From Acidobacteriota bacterium (GTDB taxonomy: Bacteria; Acidobacteriota; Terriglobia; Terriglobales; Acidobacteriaceae), in contig JAJZBZ010000005.1 of NCBI GenBank assembly GCA_021846275.1, forward strand, positions 124,001-188,000: 64,000 bases of DNA, read 5' to 3'. Shown in pieces: positions 33,386-43,520 of the stretch. The notes under the pieces are model-generated. The model was given only the letters and a program-made list of their open reading frames with translations. It was not told the origin of the DNA and did no database searches. Made by a program: the position numbers and the translations under genes. Positions within the stretch are counted from its first letter, which is position 1. The number at the start of each line of letters is the position of its first letter.

Positions 33386-35023
33386 GTGGCGTATCAGGAT
33401 ATGAGGCAGTGGATCGCGAAACTGGACAGCGAGGGCGAGCTTGTGCGCGTTCAGGAGCCGGTGTCGCCGCGGCTGGAGATTACGGAGATCACGGATCGTG
33501 CGAGCAAGGCGGGCAGCGGCGTGCGCGGCGTGACGGGCACGAAGGGATGGGCGGCGGGTGGTCCGGCGCTGCTGTTTGAGAACGTGATCGGGCATCCGGG
33601 GCACAGAGTTTTCATCAATCAGTTTGGCTCGGAGCGGCGGATGGCGATGTCGCTCGAAGTGGAGCGGCTGGATGAGATAGCCGAGCGCATTGAGGCGCTG
33701 CTGCACTTGAAGGCTCCGCAGGGCATGCTGGACAAGCTGAAGATGCTGCCTCAACTGGGCGCGGTGGCGAATGCATTTCCGAAGACGGTGTCAGCGCGCG
33801 AGGCCGCGTGCAAGGAGGTGATCCTGCGTGACGGGTTCAATCTGCTGGATTTCCCCGTGCTGACCTGCTGGCCGCATGATGGCGGGCCGTTCATCACGCT
33901 GCCGTGTGTGCATACGCGCGATCCGAAGACGGGCAGACGGAATGTGGGCATGTATCGGATGCAGGTGTATGACGGGCAGACGACGGGGATGCACTGGCAG
34001 CGGCAGAAGGTGGCCGCGGAGCACTATCGCGAGGCGCTGCGCGGAGCGGCTTCTGCGGCGGCGACGACGGACCCGAAGGCTGCGCGCGTGGCCGCGATGG
34101 CCGAGACGATGGGCGGCGCGTATGCGTTGCCCGCAGCGGCCAGCGGCGGACTGCCGCAGGTGAGCCTGGGCAAGCTGAAAGGCTCGCGCATGGAAGTGGC
34201 TGTGGCGATCGGGACCGATCCTGCGACGACGTTTGCGGCAATTGTGCCTGCGCCGCCGGAGGTGGAGGAGTTTCTGATTGCGGGATTTCTGCGCGGCAAG
34301 CCGGTGGAGCTGGTGCAGTGCGAGACGGTGGATTTGCAGGTGCCAGCGCAGGCGGAGATTGTGCTGGAGGGCTATGTGGAGCTGGGCGAGCTGCGCACGG
34401 AGGGTCCGTTTGGCGATCACACGGGCTTCTACACGATGCAGGATGAGTACCCGGTTTTTCATGTGACGTGCGTGACGCATCGCCGAAACCCGATCTATGC
34501 GGCGACGATTGTGGGCAAGCCGCCGATGGAAGACGCGTGGATGGGCAAGGCGGTGGAACGGATTTTTTTGCCCATGATGCGGATGACGATTCCGGAGATT
34601 GTGGATGTCTGCCTGCCGCCGGAGGGTGTGTTTCACAACCTGATGATCGTCTCGATTCGCAAGAGCTATCCGGGACAGGCGCGGAAGGTGATGCATGCGA
34701 TCTGGTCGCTGGGGCAGGCGATGTTTACCAAGTGCGTGGTGGTCGTCGATGAGGATTGCGACGTGCAGGATATGGGCGAGGTGGTGCTGCGCGTGACCAA
34801 CAATATCGACCCGGAGCGGGATATACAGTTCACGCTGGGGCCGGTGGATTCGCTGGATCACGCTTCGCGGCTGCCGAATTATGGATCGAAGATGGGTATT
34901 GACGCGACGCGCAAGTGGGCCGGCGAGGGCTTTATGCGGCCTTGGCCGGAGATGCTGGCGATGGACGCAGTGACACGGGCGCGCGTGGACAGCATCTGGC
35001 AGCGGCTGGGGCTGGATCGATGA
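33386..35023 (+). CDS. UbiD-family decarboxylase
   Basis: A 545-residue prenylated-FMN-dependent decarboxylase of the UbiD/MenD-side pathway type. The start is GTG at 33386, with TTGGAGGG upstream, giving the family N-terminus MAYQDMRQWI..L. Conserved blocks are CWPHDGGPFITLPCVHTRDP, RRNVGMYRMQVYD, EVAVAIGTDPATTFAA, EFLIAGFLRGKPVELVQCETVDL.VPA, the catalytic GPFGDHTGFYT (E of LRTEGPFGD), and KCVVVVDEDCDVQD. An insert of about 45-50 residues (about 214-262, Ala-rich) separates two core strands. It may serve menaquinone biosynthesis or aromatic acid decarboxylation; UbiX is not adjacent. Confidence 0.92.
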   Translation: MAYQDMRQWIAKLDSEGELVRVQEPVSPRLEITEITDRASKAGSGVRGVTGTKGWAAGGPALLFENVIGHPGHRVFINQFGSERRMAMSLEVERLDEIAERIEALLHLKAPQGMLDKLKMLPQLGAVANAFPKTVSAREAACKEVILRDGFNLLDFPVLTCWPHDGGPFITLPCVHTRDPKTGRRNVGMYRMQVYDGQTTGMHWQRQKVAAEHYREALRGAASAAATTDPKAARVAAMAETMGGAYALPAAASGGLPQVSLGKLKGSRMEVAVAIGTDPATTFAAIVPAPPEVEEFLIAGFLRGKPVELVQCETVDLQVPAQAEIVLEGYVELGELRTEGPFGDHTGFYTMQDEYPVFHVTCVTHRRNPIYAATIVGKPPMEDAWMGKAVERIFLPMMRMTIPEIVDVCLPPEGVFHNLMIVSIRKSYPGQARKVMHAIWSLGQAMFTKCVVVVDEDCDVQDMGEVVLRVTNNIDPERDIQFTLGPVDSLDHASRLPNYGSKMGIDATRKWAGEGFMRPWPEMLAMDAVTRARVDSIWQRLGLDR

Positions 35024-35065
35024 GGGCTGTATCGCTGAATTTCGGCGAAACAGCGAAGAATTGCG

Positions 35066-36370
35066 TTACGGATGCGCTGGTAGGATGATTCCGGCGCAGC
35101 TTCCGAGGGCAATGCGCGGCTGGCCGGGGCGTTCGGCTGTGGCGGAGATTGCGACCTCATCGCCGTCTTCAAGGAAGCGGCGCTCTTCGCCGGTGGGCAG
35201 CGTGAGCGCGCCGCGCGTGGCCTGCATTTCGAGCAGGCAGCCTTCGCTGCCGGGTTTGGGTCCGGAGATGGTGCCGGTGGCGAGCAGGTCGCCAGGGCGG
35301 AGGTTGCATCCGTTGCTGACGTGATGGGTGACCATCTGGCGCAGCGTCCAGAAGAGCGAGCACAGATTTCCGTGGCTCACGGGGAGCGACGCCATGCCTG
35401 CGACGCGCATTTTCGCGGAGCAGAGCGTGACGGTGAGGTGCAGGTCGATTCCGTCGGTCGATGCCGATGGCGAATGCAGATATTTCAGCGGTGCGGGATC
35501 GTCCGGCGCGCGCTCCGGACCGGCGACGCGATAGTTTGCAAGCGCGTCGAGAGGCACGATCCAGGGTGAGATGGAAGTGGCGAAGTTTTTTGCGAGGAAC
35601 GGGCCGAGCGGCTGATACTCCCAGCTCTGGATGTCGCGCGCGGACCAGTCGTTGAGGACGCAGAGGCCGAAGATATGGTCTTCGGCCTCGAAGATTGGAA
35701 TTGGCTCGCCGAGCGCGTTGCCCGCGCCGAGGAAGAATCCGATCTCGGCTTCGTAGTCGAGGGCGTGAGTGGGCGCGAACAGAGGCGCGTCATCTTCGCC
35801 TTTGCGTTGGCCGCGCGGTCGGCGCACGGGCGTGCCGCTGAGCACGATGGACGACGCGCGACCGTGGTAGCCGAGGGGGATTGTGCGGTAGTTGGGCAGC
35901 AGCGGATTTTGCGGGCGAAAGAGACTGCCGACGCGGCGCGCGTGGTGGGCCGAGGCGTAGAAGTCGGTGTAGTCGCCGATGGTGGCGGGCAGGACGAAGT
36001 GCGCGTTTTGCTGCGGAGCGAGCAGGGATTCGGCGCGTCGTGCGCGGGTTTCCGCAGCGGCGTTTGTCGGCTCGGCGAGCAGCTCGCGCAAATGATGGCG
36101 GAGCGCGCGCCAGCCTTCGTGGCCGAGGGTCATGAGCGGGTTGAGTTGTTCGGCGCGGCAGGCGGCGAGCAGTTCATTGCTGAGTCCGTCGAGCAATCCA
36201 CTGGCGGCGCAGGCGTGGAGGTCGAGAATGGAGTCGCCGATGCCGACTCCGATGTGGGCGTGGCCGTCGGCTGCGCAGAAGACGCACCAAGGCAGGCTGT
36301 CGAGCGGAAATCCGCATGCGGGATCGTTGGCGGGGGCGACCCAGCTTCGCGCTGCGAGGGAGTCGCTCAT
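35066..36370 (-). CDS. fahA: Fumarylacetoacetase
   Basis: The 434-residue enzyme hydrolyses fumarylacetoacetate to fumarate and acetoacetate, the last step of tyrosine breakdown. Typical blocks are TIGDYTDFYASAHHA, IPLGYHGRASSIV, DYEAEIGFFLG, LNDWSARDIQSWEYQPLGPFLAKNFATSISPWIV and the terminal DLLATGTISGPKPGS. It starts four bases after the hmgA stop, so the genes are cotranscribed and probably coupled. Confidence 0.96.
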   Translation of the reverse strand: MSDSLAARSWVAPANDPACGFPLDSLPWCVFCAADGHAHIGVGIGDSILDLHACAASGLLDGLSNELLAACRAEQLNPLMTLGHEGWRALRHHLRELLAEPTNAAAETRARRAESLLAPQQNAHFVLPATIGDYTDFYASAHHARRVGSLFRPQNPLLPNYRTIPLGYHGRASSIVLSGTPVRRPRGQRKGEDDAPLFAPTHALDYEAEIGFFLGAGNALGEPIPIFEAEDHIFGLCVLNDWSARDIQSWEYQPLGPFLAKNFATSISPWIVPLDALANYRVAGPERAPDDPAPLKYLHSPSASTDGIDLHLTVTLCSAKMRVAGMASLPVSHGNLCSLFWTLRQMVTHHVSNGCNLRPGDLLATGTISGPKPGSEGCLLEMQATRGALTLPTGEERRFLEDGDEVAISATAERPGQPRIALGSCAGIILPAHP

Positions 36371-36374
36371 GGGT

Positions 36375-37685
36375 TCACCGCGCCGTGTTTCCTGTCGGAT
36401 TGAAATGTTTTTTCAACCCCTGCCAGCACTCGAAGTATTCGTGCTGGAGGATGCGTGTCTCCATGGCCCAGCGCGTGGGGCGCAGGACGAGCTGCGTTTC
36501 AAACATGAAGGCGAGCGTGTTGTCGAGATAGTGCGGCTTGAGTTCGGCGGCGGAGGCTCGCTCGAAGGTTTCAGCGTCGGGTCCGTGACCCGCCATGCAG
36601 TTATGCAGGCTCATGCCGCCGGGCACGAAGCCTTCAGCCTTGGCGTCGTATGCGCCGAAGACCAGCCCCATGCACTCGTTCATCAGATTGCGATGGAACC
36701 ACGGGGGACGGAAGGTGTGTTCGGCGACCATCCAGCGCGGCGGAAAAATCACAAAGTCGCAGTTGGCAGTACCGGCGATGGAGGAGGGTGAGCTGAGCAC
36801 GGTGTAGATGGATGGATCCGGGTGATCGAAGGAGACGGTGTTGATGCAGTTGAAGCTGGCGAGATCGTATTTGCAGGGCGCATAGTTGCCGTGCCAGGCG
36901 ACGACGTCAAGCGGCGAATGATCGATCTCAGCCTCCCACAGGTTGCCGAGAAATTTGCTGGTGATGCGGAAGGCTCCGTCGCGATCCTCGTAGGCTGCAA
37001 CAGGCGCGAGGAAGTCGCGCGGATTGGCCAGGCCGTTGGCGCCGATGGGTCCGAGATCAGGCAGGCGGAAGGGAAGGCCGTAATTCTCGCAGATGTAGCC
37101 GCGCGCTGTACCTTCAGGCAGGGAGACGCGGAACTTGATGCCGCGCGGGATGACGCAGATTTCGCCGGGAACGACGTCGAGGATGCCGAGTTCGGTGGCG
37201 CATTCCAGGCGGCCCGATTGCGGAACGATGAGCAGTTCGCCGTCGGCGTTGTAAAAGAATCGATCCTGCATGGAGCGGTTGGCCGCGTAGAGATGGATGG
37301 CCACGCCGGTCTGCATCGCCGGGTCGCCGTTGCCAGCGAGTGTGACCATGCCGTCAATGAAATCAGTCGGTTCATCCGGCGTGGGAAGCGGGTTCCAGCG
37401 CAGTTGATTCGGAGTTGTCGGCGTCTCCGCGAATGGTCCGGAGCGAATGAGTTTTGCTTCGGCTGCGCGATAGGGTTTGTGCGTGACAGACGGGCGAATG
37501 CGATAGGTCCATGTACGGCGATTGGTCGCGCGTGGAGCGGTGAAAGGCGAGCCGCTCATCTGCTCTGTGTAGAGGCCAAGCGGGTGGCGCTGAGGAGAAT
37601 TCTGTCCGACGGGCAAGGCTCCCGGCTCGGCTTCGGTGGCAAACTCATTGCCAAACCCGCTGAGGTAAGCGCGTAGTGTGGTCAT
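36375..37685 (-). CDS. hmgA: Homogentisate 1,2-dioxygenase
   Basis: The 436-residue Fe(II) ring-cleaving enzyme converts homogentisate to maleylacetoacetate. The start ATG at 37685 follows GGAAGGAAAG and gives the family N-terminus [19 protein letters not shown]. Metal-site regions [14 protein letters not shown] and [12 protein letters not shown] are intact, as are [12 protein letters not shown] and [13 protein letters not shown]. Third gene in the hppD-phhA-hmgA-fahA operon. A separate maleylacetoacetate isomerase is not in the window; it must be elsewhere or the step may be non-enzymatic. Confidence 0.97.
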   Translation of the reverse strand: MTTLRAYLSGFGNEFATEAEPGALPVGQNSPQRHPLGLYTEQMSGSPFTAPRATNRRTWTYRIRPSVTHKPYRAAEAKLIRSGPFAETPTTPNQLRWNPLPTPDEPTDFIDGMVTLAGNGDPAMQTGVAIHLYAANRSMQDRFFYNADGELLIVPQSGRLECATELGILDVVPGEICVIPRGIKFRVSLPEGTARGYICENYGLPFRLPDLGPIGANGLANPRDFLAPVAAYEDRDGAFRITSKFLGNLWEAEIDHSPLDVVAWHGNYAPCKYDLASFNCINTVSFDHPDPSIYTVLSSPSSIAGTANCDFVIFPPRWMVAEHTFRPPWFHRNLMNECMGLVFGAYDAKAEGFVPGGMSLHNCMAGHGPDAETFERASAAELKPHYLDNTLAFMFETQLVLRPTRWAMETRILQHEYFECWQGLKKHFNPTGNTAR

Positions 37686-37740
37686 CGGTCTTTCCTTCCG
37701 TGCATGTGGCGATTTGCGTCGGGTGATCGTGGCGTGGCAG

Positions 37741-38514
37741 CTATAGACGACCTGCTGCTGCGCGGCGCTCGGCTTCGCGCATCGCCTCGTAGATTTCGTC
37801 GAAGCTCTCGATGGCGAAGAGCAGATGGTGCATCTCGTCCACTTTGACCGGAGTGTCGACGACGGCATCGAGTGTAAACCGGCGCACTTCACAATGACCA
37901 TCGAGCACGTTGCAACACTCGCCGTGAGAGCTGATGAGGCCGCTGCCGTATACTTTGATTGCATCGTACTGGCGGATGAGTCCGAACTCGACGGTGTACC
38001 AGAAGAGGCGGCCAAGTTTTTCCAGGACGGTTGCGTCGGTGGTTGCGGCGCAGACGCGTCCGTAATGCTGGAGAAAATCGGCAAATACGGGATGCGCATG
38101 CATGGGAACATGGCCGAAGACATCGTGAAAGATGTCTGGCTCCGGAGTGTATTCGAGCGACTCGCGGTTGCGCAGCCAGGTGGTCGTGGGAAAGCGTCGC
38201 GTGGCAAGCATTTCAAAGAAGGCCGCCGCGGGTAAAAAGCCGCTGACCGGTGTGGAGCGCCAACCGGTCAGCGGTCGAAGCCGATCACTGATGCGTGCAA
38301 GATCCGGGATGTGATCGGCGTGCAAGCCAATTTGTTCGAAGCCGTCGAGATATTCGCGGGCGGCGTGCTGTTCAAGCTGCGGCATACGACGGCTGACGAG
38401 TTCGCGCCAGACGGCATGCTGCCCTTCGCTGTATGCCGTGTACTCCTGATGCGTCAGGTAAGGGTCGGCCGTTGCCATCGTGAGTACGCTCATTGGTGTC
38501 TCTGTGCCCGACAT
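37741..38514 (-). CDS. phhA: Phenylalanine 4-monooxygenase
   Basis: The 257-residue pterin-dependent hydroxylase makes tyrosine from phenylalanine. The iron triad is visible: H130 and H135 in [13 protein letters not shown], and E176 in [22 protein letters not shown] and [10 protein letters not shown] are also family blocks. It is the bacterial type without the N-terminal regulatory domain. An in-frame ATG at 38493 is an alternative start. It feeds tyrosine into the same operon's catabolic route. No pterin dehydratase (phhB) gene is adjacent. Confidence 0.96.
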   Translation of the reverse strand: MSGTETPMSVLTMATADPYLTHQEYTAYSEGQHAVWRELVSRRMPQLEQHAAREYLDGFEQIGLHADHIPDLARISDRLRPLTGWRSTPVSGFLPAAAFFEMLATRRFPTTTWLRNRESLEYTPEPDIFHDVFGHVPMHAHPVFADFLQHYGRVCAATTDATVLEKLGRLFWYTVEFGLIRQYDAIKVYGSGLISSHGECCNVLDGHCEVRRFTLDAVVDTPVKVDEMHHLLFAIESFDEIYEAMREAERRAAAGRL

Positions 38515-38532
38515 GCGTGTTCCGGATACGTG

Positions 38533-39681
38533 TTACAGATTGCCGCGCGCCTGCTGCTCGCGCTCGATGGCCTCAAAGAGCGCACGGAAGTTTCCCTTGC
38601 CGAAACTGCGGCTGCCCTTGCGCTGGATGATCTCGAAAAACAGCGTCGGGCGATCCTCAACCGGACGCGTGAATATCTGAAGCATGTAGCCCTCGTCGTC
38701 GCGATCGACGAGTATGCCGAGTTCTTCGAGGTCGCGGATTGGCTCGTCGATGTGGCCGACGCGATGCTCCAGTTCCGTGTAGTAGCTGTGCGGTACGCGC
38801 AGGAACTCGGCGCCCTGCTGCTGAAGGCTGCTGACGGTGTGCAGAATGTCATGTGTTGCCAGCGCGATGTGTTGCACGCCGGGGCCGTTGTAGAACTCCA
38901 GGAACTCCTCGATCTGGGATTTATGCCGTCCTTCGGCAGGCTCGTTGATGGGGAACTTCACGTAGCCGTTGCCGTTCGCCATCACCTTCGACATGAGCGC
39001 GGAGTATTCCGTGGAGATGTCCTTGTCGTCAAAGTGCTGGTAGAGCCGGAAGCCCATGACCCGCTCGTAAAAATCCACCCACTTGTCCATCTGATGCCAG
39101 CCGACGTTGCCGACCATGTGATCAATGTGGAGCAGGCCGACGGGGCGCGCGACGGGATCGTGATCGATGGCGCGGTAGCCGGGCAGAAATGCGCCGCCAT
39201 AATTGCGCCGCTCGACGAACGTGTGTACGGTGTCGCCGTAGGCGTGAATGCTGGCAACGGTGACTTCGCCGCGCTCATCGCGCAGAGTGGCAGGCTCGGC
39301 TGCGCTGGCGGCTCCGCGCGCAATGGCCTGCTCCCAGGCGTGACGCGCGTCTTCGACGAGCAGCGCGATGGCATGCACACCGTCGCCGTGCTGATGGACC
39401 TGTGCCGCGATGGTGTGCTGACTGCGCAGCGCTGTGGTGAGCACGAAACGCACCTTGCCCTGTTGCACGACGTAGGAGACGCGATCATGATCGCCCGTCT
39501 CCGGGCCGCAGTAGGCGACCAGCGACATGCCGAAGGCTGTGCGGTAAAAGTGAGCCGCCTGCTTGGCGTTGCCCACGTAGAACTCGACGTGGTCGGTGCC
39601 GAGCAGAGGCATGAAATCATCGGCGGCGGTTCCGGTTTCGCTTGGATGCAACAGGGATTGGGGATGAAGCGTTGCGCTCAT
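38533..39681 (-). CDS. hppD: 4-hydroxyphenylpyruvate dioxygenase
   Basis: The 382-residue enzyme converts 4-hydroxyphenylpyruvate to homogentisate. The iron ligands H188 (HIDHMVGNV), H271 (GVQHIAL) and E350 (FFEIIQRKG) are present, and KGSRSFGKGNFRALFEAIE is the conserved C-terminal lid. The start at 39681 has GGAGG nine bases upstream; an in-frame ATG at 39750 has none. First gene of the operon, transcribed divergently from an Lrp/AsnC regulator. A tyrosine aminotransferase is not in the window. Confidence 0.97.
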   Translation of the reverse strand: MSATLHPQSLLHPSETGTAADDFMPLLGTDHVEFYVGNAKQAAHFYRTAFGMSLVAYCGPETGDHDRVSYVVQQGKVRFVLTTALRSQHTIAAQVHQHGDGVHAIALLVEDARHAWEQAIARGAASAAEPATLRDERGEVTVASIHAYGDTVHTFVERRNYGGAFLPGYRAIDHDPVARPVGLLHIDHMVGNVGWHQMDKWVDFYERVMGFRLYQHFDDKDISTEYSALMSKVMANGNGYVKFPINEPAEGRHKSQIEEFLEFYNGPGVQHIALATHDILHTVSSLQQQGAEFLRVPHSYYTELEHRVGHIDEPIRDLEELGILVDRDDEGYMLQIFTRPVEDRPTLFFEIIQRKGSRSFGKGNFRALFEAIEREQQARGNL

Positions 39682-39860
39682 GGCGCGGACCTCCGGGGAA
39701 GCGGAGCGCAAGGGCGCAAAACATGGGGAGGGCCATTGGCTCACGAACAATGACTACGATAGGCCAGTTTGAATGCAGGTGGGAATGAGGGAATGAAGGA
39801 AAAAACTTGCCAAAGCTTGTGATTGAAAGGCATATTGGAATGTTTTCCTAAGGATGAAAA
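39682..39860. promoter_or_regulatory. Divergent control region between hppD and the Lrp/AsnC regulator
   Basis: This 179-bp stretch is much more AT-rich than its surroundings near 39790-39850. On the plus strand TTGCCA is followed after 18 bp by CATATT, a weak promoter for the regulator. AT-rich blocks such as TGAAAGGCATATTGGAATG are plausible Lrp-type sites. Both operons would be controlled here; no exact operator can be assigned. Confidence 0.45.
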
Positions 39861-40364
39861 ATGACGACCTCAAAACTCACCCCGCACGCGTTTGAGATGG
39901 ACCCGATCTCGTGGAAGATTCTGGAGGCGCTGCAACAGAACGCGCGCATGACCTTTGCCGAACTGGGGCGCAAGGTGGGCTTATCGACGCCGGCTGTGGC
40001 CGAGCGAGTGCATCGGCTGGAAGAAGCAGGCATCATCACCGGGTATCACGCGGCGGTGGATCCGGCGTGCCTGGGGATGACGGTTCGCGTGATTGTGCGT
40101 CTGACCATTCGCGGAGGCGATCAGCAGGTGAGCCGCGCGGTGGCTGTGATTCGCGAACTGCCGGAGGTGACGCGCTGCCATCGCGTGACGGGCGACGAGT
40201 CGTTTGTGATGGAGGCGAATGTGGTGTCGATTCGGCATCTGGAGGCGCTGATTGACAGGCTCGGAGCGGTGGGTGCGACTTCGACATCGACGGTGCTTTC
40301 GTCGCTCGTGGAGATGCGCGTGGTGCGACGCAAGGACGTGGAGATACTGACGGATCGGCATTGA
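39861..40364 (+). CDS. Lrp/AsnC family transcriptional regulator
   Basis: The 167-residue protein has an N-terminal winged helix (DPISWKILEALQQNARMTFAELGRKVGLSTPAVAERVHRLEEAGIITGY) and a C-terminal RAM domain (VIRELPEVTRCHRVTGDESFVMEA) that senses amino acids. By position it is the likely regulator of the divergent phenylalanine/tyrosine catabolic operon, with an aromatic amino acid or product as effector. That role is inference; the family assignment is firm. Confidence 0.94.
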   Translation: MTTSKLTPHAFEMDPISWKILEALQQNARMTFAELGRKVGLSTPAVAERVHRLEEAGIITGYHAAVDPACLGMTVRVIVRLTIRGGDQQVSRAVAVIRELPEVTRCHRVTGDESFVMEANVVSIRHLEALIDRLGAVGATSTSTVLSSLVEMRVVRRKDVEILTDRH

Positions 40365-40415
40365 AGCAGCGTTTGGAGGATGTCGAAAGTTCGGAAGCCA
40401 GCGCCGCGAAGAAGG

Positions 40416-40424
40416 TGCTATAGT
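40416..40424 (+). promoter_or_regulatory. Extended -10 promoter of the leucine-type catabolic operon
   Basis: TGC-TATAGT matches an extended -10 element (TGnTATAAT) and lies about 57 bp upstream of the carboxyltransferase start. No -35 is evident. Confidence 0.45.
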
Positions 40425-40480
40425 CGTCTCGTTTTGAGGCGGATGAGAAAAATCCGGAAAGCGATCAGGGGAAGATGGCA

Positions 40481-42202
40481 ATGGCTGAGATCGGAAATCG
40501 ATGGCAGAGTCAGCTGGACGCAACATCGGCTCGCGCGCAGGCCAATCGCGTGGTGCTGCTGGCGCTGATGGGTGCGATGCGGGAGCAGGAGGCGGCGATT
40601 TGCGCAGGCGGCGGCGCGAAGGCCGTGGCCGCGCAGCATGCCAAGGGACGGCTGACGGTGCGCGAGCGAATCGCGAAACTGATCGATCCGCAGACGGAGC
40701 TTTTGGAACTGGGCTTGTGGGCAGCGCATGGGATGTATGCGGAGTTTGGCGGCGCGCCTGCGGCAGGCGTGGTGACCGGTCTGGGGCGCGTCTGTGGCAG
40801 GCTGTGCATGATCATCGCCAACGATGCGACGGTGAAGGCGGGCGCGTTTTTTCCCATGACGGCAAAGAAGGTGTTGCGCGCGCAGACGATTGCGCTGGAG
40901 AATCGCATTCCGACGCTGTATCTGGTCGATTCGGCGGGCGTGTTTCTGCCGTTGCAGGAGGATGTGTTTCCGGATACGGACGATTTTGGCCGCGTCTTTC
41001 GCAACAACGCCGTGATGAGCGCGCGCGGGATTCCGCAGATTACGGCGATCATGGGGATGTGTGTGGCTGGAGGCGCGTATCTTCCGGTGATGACGGATAC
41101 GATCCTGATGACGGAAGGCTCTGGTTTGTTTCTGGCCGGGCCGTCGCTCGTACAGGCGGCGATTGGACAGAAGACGGACGCCGAGGAACTGGGCGGCGCA
41201 GCGATGCACGCGGAGATATCCGGCACGGTGGATTACCACGAGCCGGATGACGAGAGATGCCTGCGGCGGTTGCGCGCGCTGGTAGACAAATTCGGGGATC
41301 ACAGGGCGACGGTTGCGCGCAGTGCGTTTTCGCGCGCGGAGTTTGACCCGGAGGCGGATGCGCCGCTGCATGCCGCGGAGGATTTATATGGCTTGATGAA
41401 TCCCGAGCCAGGCGCGACGAGTGTGTATGAGATGCACGAGATCATCGCGCGGCTGGTGGACAGGAGTGAATTCGAGGAGTACAAGGCGGAGTTCGGGCGT
41501 ACGCTCGTCTGCGGATATGCGCGCATTGGCGGATTTGCCGTGGGAATCGTGGCGAATCAGAAGACGAACCAGCGTCACACCGTCGCGACGGGGCCGCAGG
41601 CGGGCACGCAACGGATTGAGGTGGGCGGCGTGATCTATACGGAGGCTGCTCAGAAGGCCGCGCGATTTGTGATGGATTGCAATCAGAACCTGGTGCCGCT
41701 GATTTTTCTGCATGATGTGAACGGCTTCATGGTGGGCAAGGAAGCGGAGTGGTCGGGAATCATTCGCGCGGGCGCGAAGATGGTTTCCGCGGTGAGCAAC
41801 AGCGTGGTGCCGAAGATCAGCGTGATTGTGGGTGGGAGTTTCGGCGCGGGCCATTATGCCATGTGTGGCAAGGCCTATGATCCGCGCTTCGTGTTTGCGT
41901 GGCCGACGGCGCGGTATGCGGTGATGAGCGGGGCTTCGGCGGCGAGCACGCTGGCCGAGGTGCGCGCGCGGCAACTGGAGCGCGAGGGCAAGGAGCTGAC
42001 AGATGCGGATCGGGCGCAGATTCGCGCGGAGATTCAGGCCAGCTACGACGCGCAGGCGGATCCGCGATACGGCGCGGCACGGCTGTGGATTGACGCGATT
42101 CTGGACCCGGCGCGGACGCGCGAGGCGCTGACGACGGCGCTTGAAGCCTGCGCGCTGAATCCTGAGGTTCCAGCGTTTCATCCGGGGATTCTGCAGACGT
42201 AA
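40481..42202 (+). CDS. Acyl-CoA carboxylase carboxyltransferase (beta) subunit, methylcrotonyl-CoA type
   Basis: A 573-residue biotin-dependent carboxyltransferase. The pattern matches 3-methylcrotonyl-CoA carboxylase beta: LIDPQTELLELGLWAAHGMY, MIIANDATVKAGAFFPMTAKKVLRAQ, LVDSAGVFLPLQEDVFPD, GSFGAGHYAMCGKAYDPRF and AWPTARYAVM.GASA. It carboxylates 3-methylcrotonyl-CoA together with a biotin carboxylase/carrier subunit. That alpha subunit is not encoded in the window, which is unusual because the pair is usually adjacent. The gene is first in an operon with acyl-CoA dehydrogenase, HMG-CoA lyase and enoyl-CoA hydratase, which supports leucine catabolism. The start at 40481 has AGGGGA at proper spacing; ATG 40475 is an alternative. 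Confidence 0.88.
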   Translation: MAEIGNRWQSQLDATSARAQANRVVLLALMGAMREQEAAICAGGGAKAVAAQHAKGRLTVRERIAKLIDPQTELLELGLWAAHGMYAEFGGAPAAGVVTGLGRVCGRLCMIIANDATVKAGAFFPMTAKKVLRAQTIALENRIPTLYLVDSAGVFLPLQEDVFPDTDDFGRVFRNNAVMSARGIPQITAIMGMCVAGGAYLPVMTDTILMTEGSGLFLAGPSLVQAAIGQKTDAEELGGAAMHAEISGTVDYHEPDDERCLRRLRALVDKFGDHRATVARSAFSRAEFDPEADAPLHAAEDLYGLMNPEPGATSVYEMHEIIARLVDRSEFEEYKAEFGRTLVCGYARIGGFAVGIVANQKTNQRHTVATGPQAGTQRIEVGGVIYTEAAQKAARFVMDCNQNLVPLIFLHDVNGFMVGKEAEWSGIIRAGAKMVSAVSNSVVPKISVIVGGSFGAGHYAMCGKAYDPRFVFAWPTARYAVMSGASAASTLAEVRARQLEREGKELTDADRAQIRAEIQASYDAQADPRYGAARLWIDAILDPARTREALTTALEACALNPEVPAFHPGILQT

Positions 42203-42262
42203 CTGCGGGGGAGTTTTGCAGGCGCTCAAGCGTCTGATTCTTTTGTTCACCGAGGAGAGGTC

Positions 42263-43453
42263 ATGGCGATTGCGAACGATACTACGGCTAGTCTTTATCC
42301 GTTTGTACACACAGAAGACCAGGAGCATCTGCGGCAGGCGATACGCGAGTTTGCCGCGCAGGAGATTGTGCCGAACGTCGCGGCGTGGGACCGCAACAGC
42401 GAGTTTCCACATGGGGCTGTGCGCAAGCTGGGCGAGATGGGACTGCTGGGCGTGATCTTTCCTGCGGAGTATGGCGGCGCTGGACTTGGTTATGTCGACT
42501 ACGTGCTTGCGATTGAGGAGTTGTCGGCGGTGGATGGATCGATCGGGATCATCGTGGCGGCGCACAACTCGCTGGGTTCAAATCATATTTTTCTTGCCGG
42601 CAACGAAGAACAGCGACGGCGGTATATTCCGCGACTTGCCAGCGGTCAGGCGCTGGCCGCGTGGGGGCTGACGGAGCCTGGCTCGGGGTCGGACGCAAGC
42701 AATGCGCGGACGACGGCGGTGCGCAAGGGCGATCGCTGGGTCTTGAACGGATCGAAAACGTTCATCACGAATGGCAGCTATGCCGACGTGATTGTGGTGA
42801 TTGCCGTGACGGATCGCACGAAGGGGACGCATGGTCTTTCGGCGTTCGTCGTGGAAAAAGGGACACCGGGATTTCGACCGGGCAAGAAGGAAGACAAGCT
42901 GGGGTTGCGCGCGAGCGACACGGCGGAACTGATTTTTGAGGATTGCGAGATTCCGGCGGAAAATCTCCTGGGCGTTGAAGGCGAAGGTTTTGTGGACGCG
43001 ATGCGGATTCTGGATGGCGGGCGCATCTCGATTGCGGCGCTCTCGCTGGGCATCGGGCGGGGCGCGCTGGATGCGGCGCTGAAGTATGTGAAGGAGCGGC
43101 GTCAGTTTGGCAAAGCCATCGCGGAGTTTCAGGGGATTCAGTGGAAGCTGGCGGATATGGCGACGGAGCTGGATGCTGCGCGGCTGCTGACGCAGCGCGC
43201 CGCGGTGCTGAAGGACGCCGGGCGCAAGGTGACGCGCGAGTCGGCGATGGCGAAGCTCTTTGCCAGCGAGGCGGCGGTGCATATCTGCAATGAGGCGGTG
43301 CAGTTGTTTGGCGGATATGGGTTCATCAAGGATTACCCTGCGGAGAAGTATTATCGCGACGTGAAATTGTGCACGATTGGCGAGGGAACGAGCGAGATTC
43401 AACGCATGGTGATTGCGCGCGAGATTCTGAAGGTATATCCGTCACGCGGTTGA
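42263..43453 (+). CDS. Acyl-CoA dehydrogenase, short/branched-chain type
   Basis: A 396-residue FAD enzyme that forms the alpha-beta double bond of acyl-CoA. Family signatures are [60 protein letters not shown] and [23 protein letters not shown]. The base E374 in [16 protein letters not shown] is at the position used by short- and medium-chain enzymes; isovaleryl-CoA dehydrogenases usually have Ala or Gly there. The operon suggests isovaleryl-CoA as substrate, but the residue argues for a butyryl- or 2-methylacyl-CoA type, so the substrate is open. Confidence 0.9.
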   Translation: MAIANDTTASLYPFVHTEDQEHLRQAIREFAAQEIVPNVAAWDRNSEFPHGAVRKLGEMGLLGVIFPAEYGGAGLGYVDYVLAIEELSAVDGSIGIIVAAHNSLGSNHIFLAGNEEQRRRYIPRLASGQALAAWGLTEPGSGSDASNARTTAVRKGDRWVLNGSKTFITNGSYADVIVVIAVTDRTKGTHGLSAFVVEKGTPGFRPGKKEDKLGLRASDTAELIFEDCEIPAENLLGVEGEGFVDAMRILDGGRISIAALSLGIGRGALDAALKYVKERRQFGKAIAEFQGIQWKLADMATELDAARLLTQRAAVLKDAGRKVTRESAMAKLFASEAAVHICNEAVQLFGGYGFIKDYPAEKYYRDVKLCTIGEGTSEIQRMVIAREILKVYPSRG

Positions 43454-43520
43454 CGGGCGGCGGAAAATTGTTTGCGCGCGGAATCGACGCGAGGATATGC
43501 GCCAGGTCGAAGGGAAGCAA

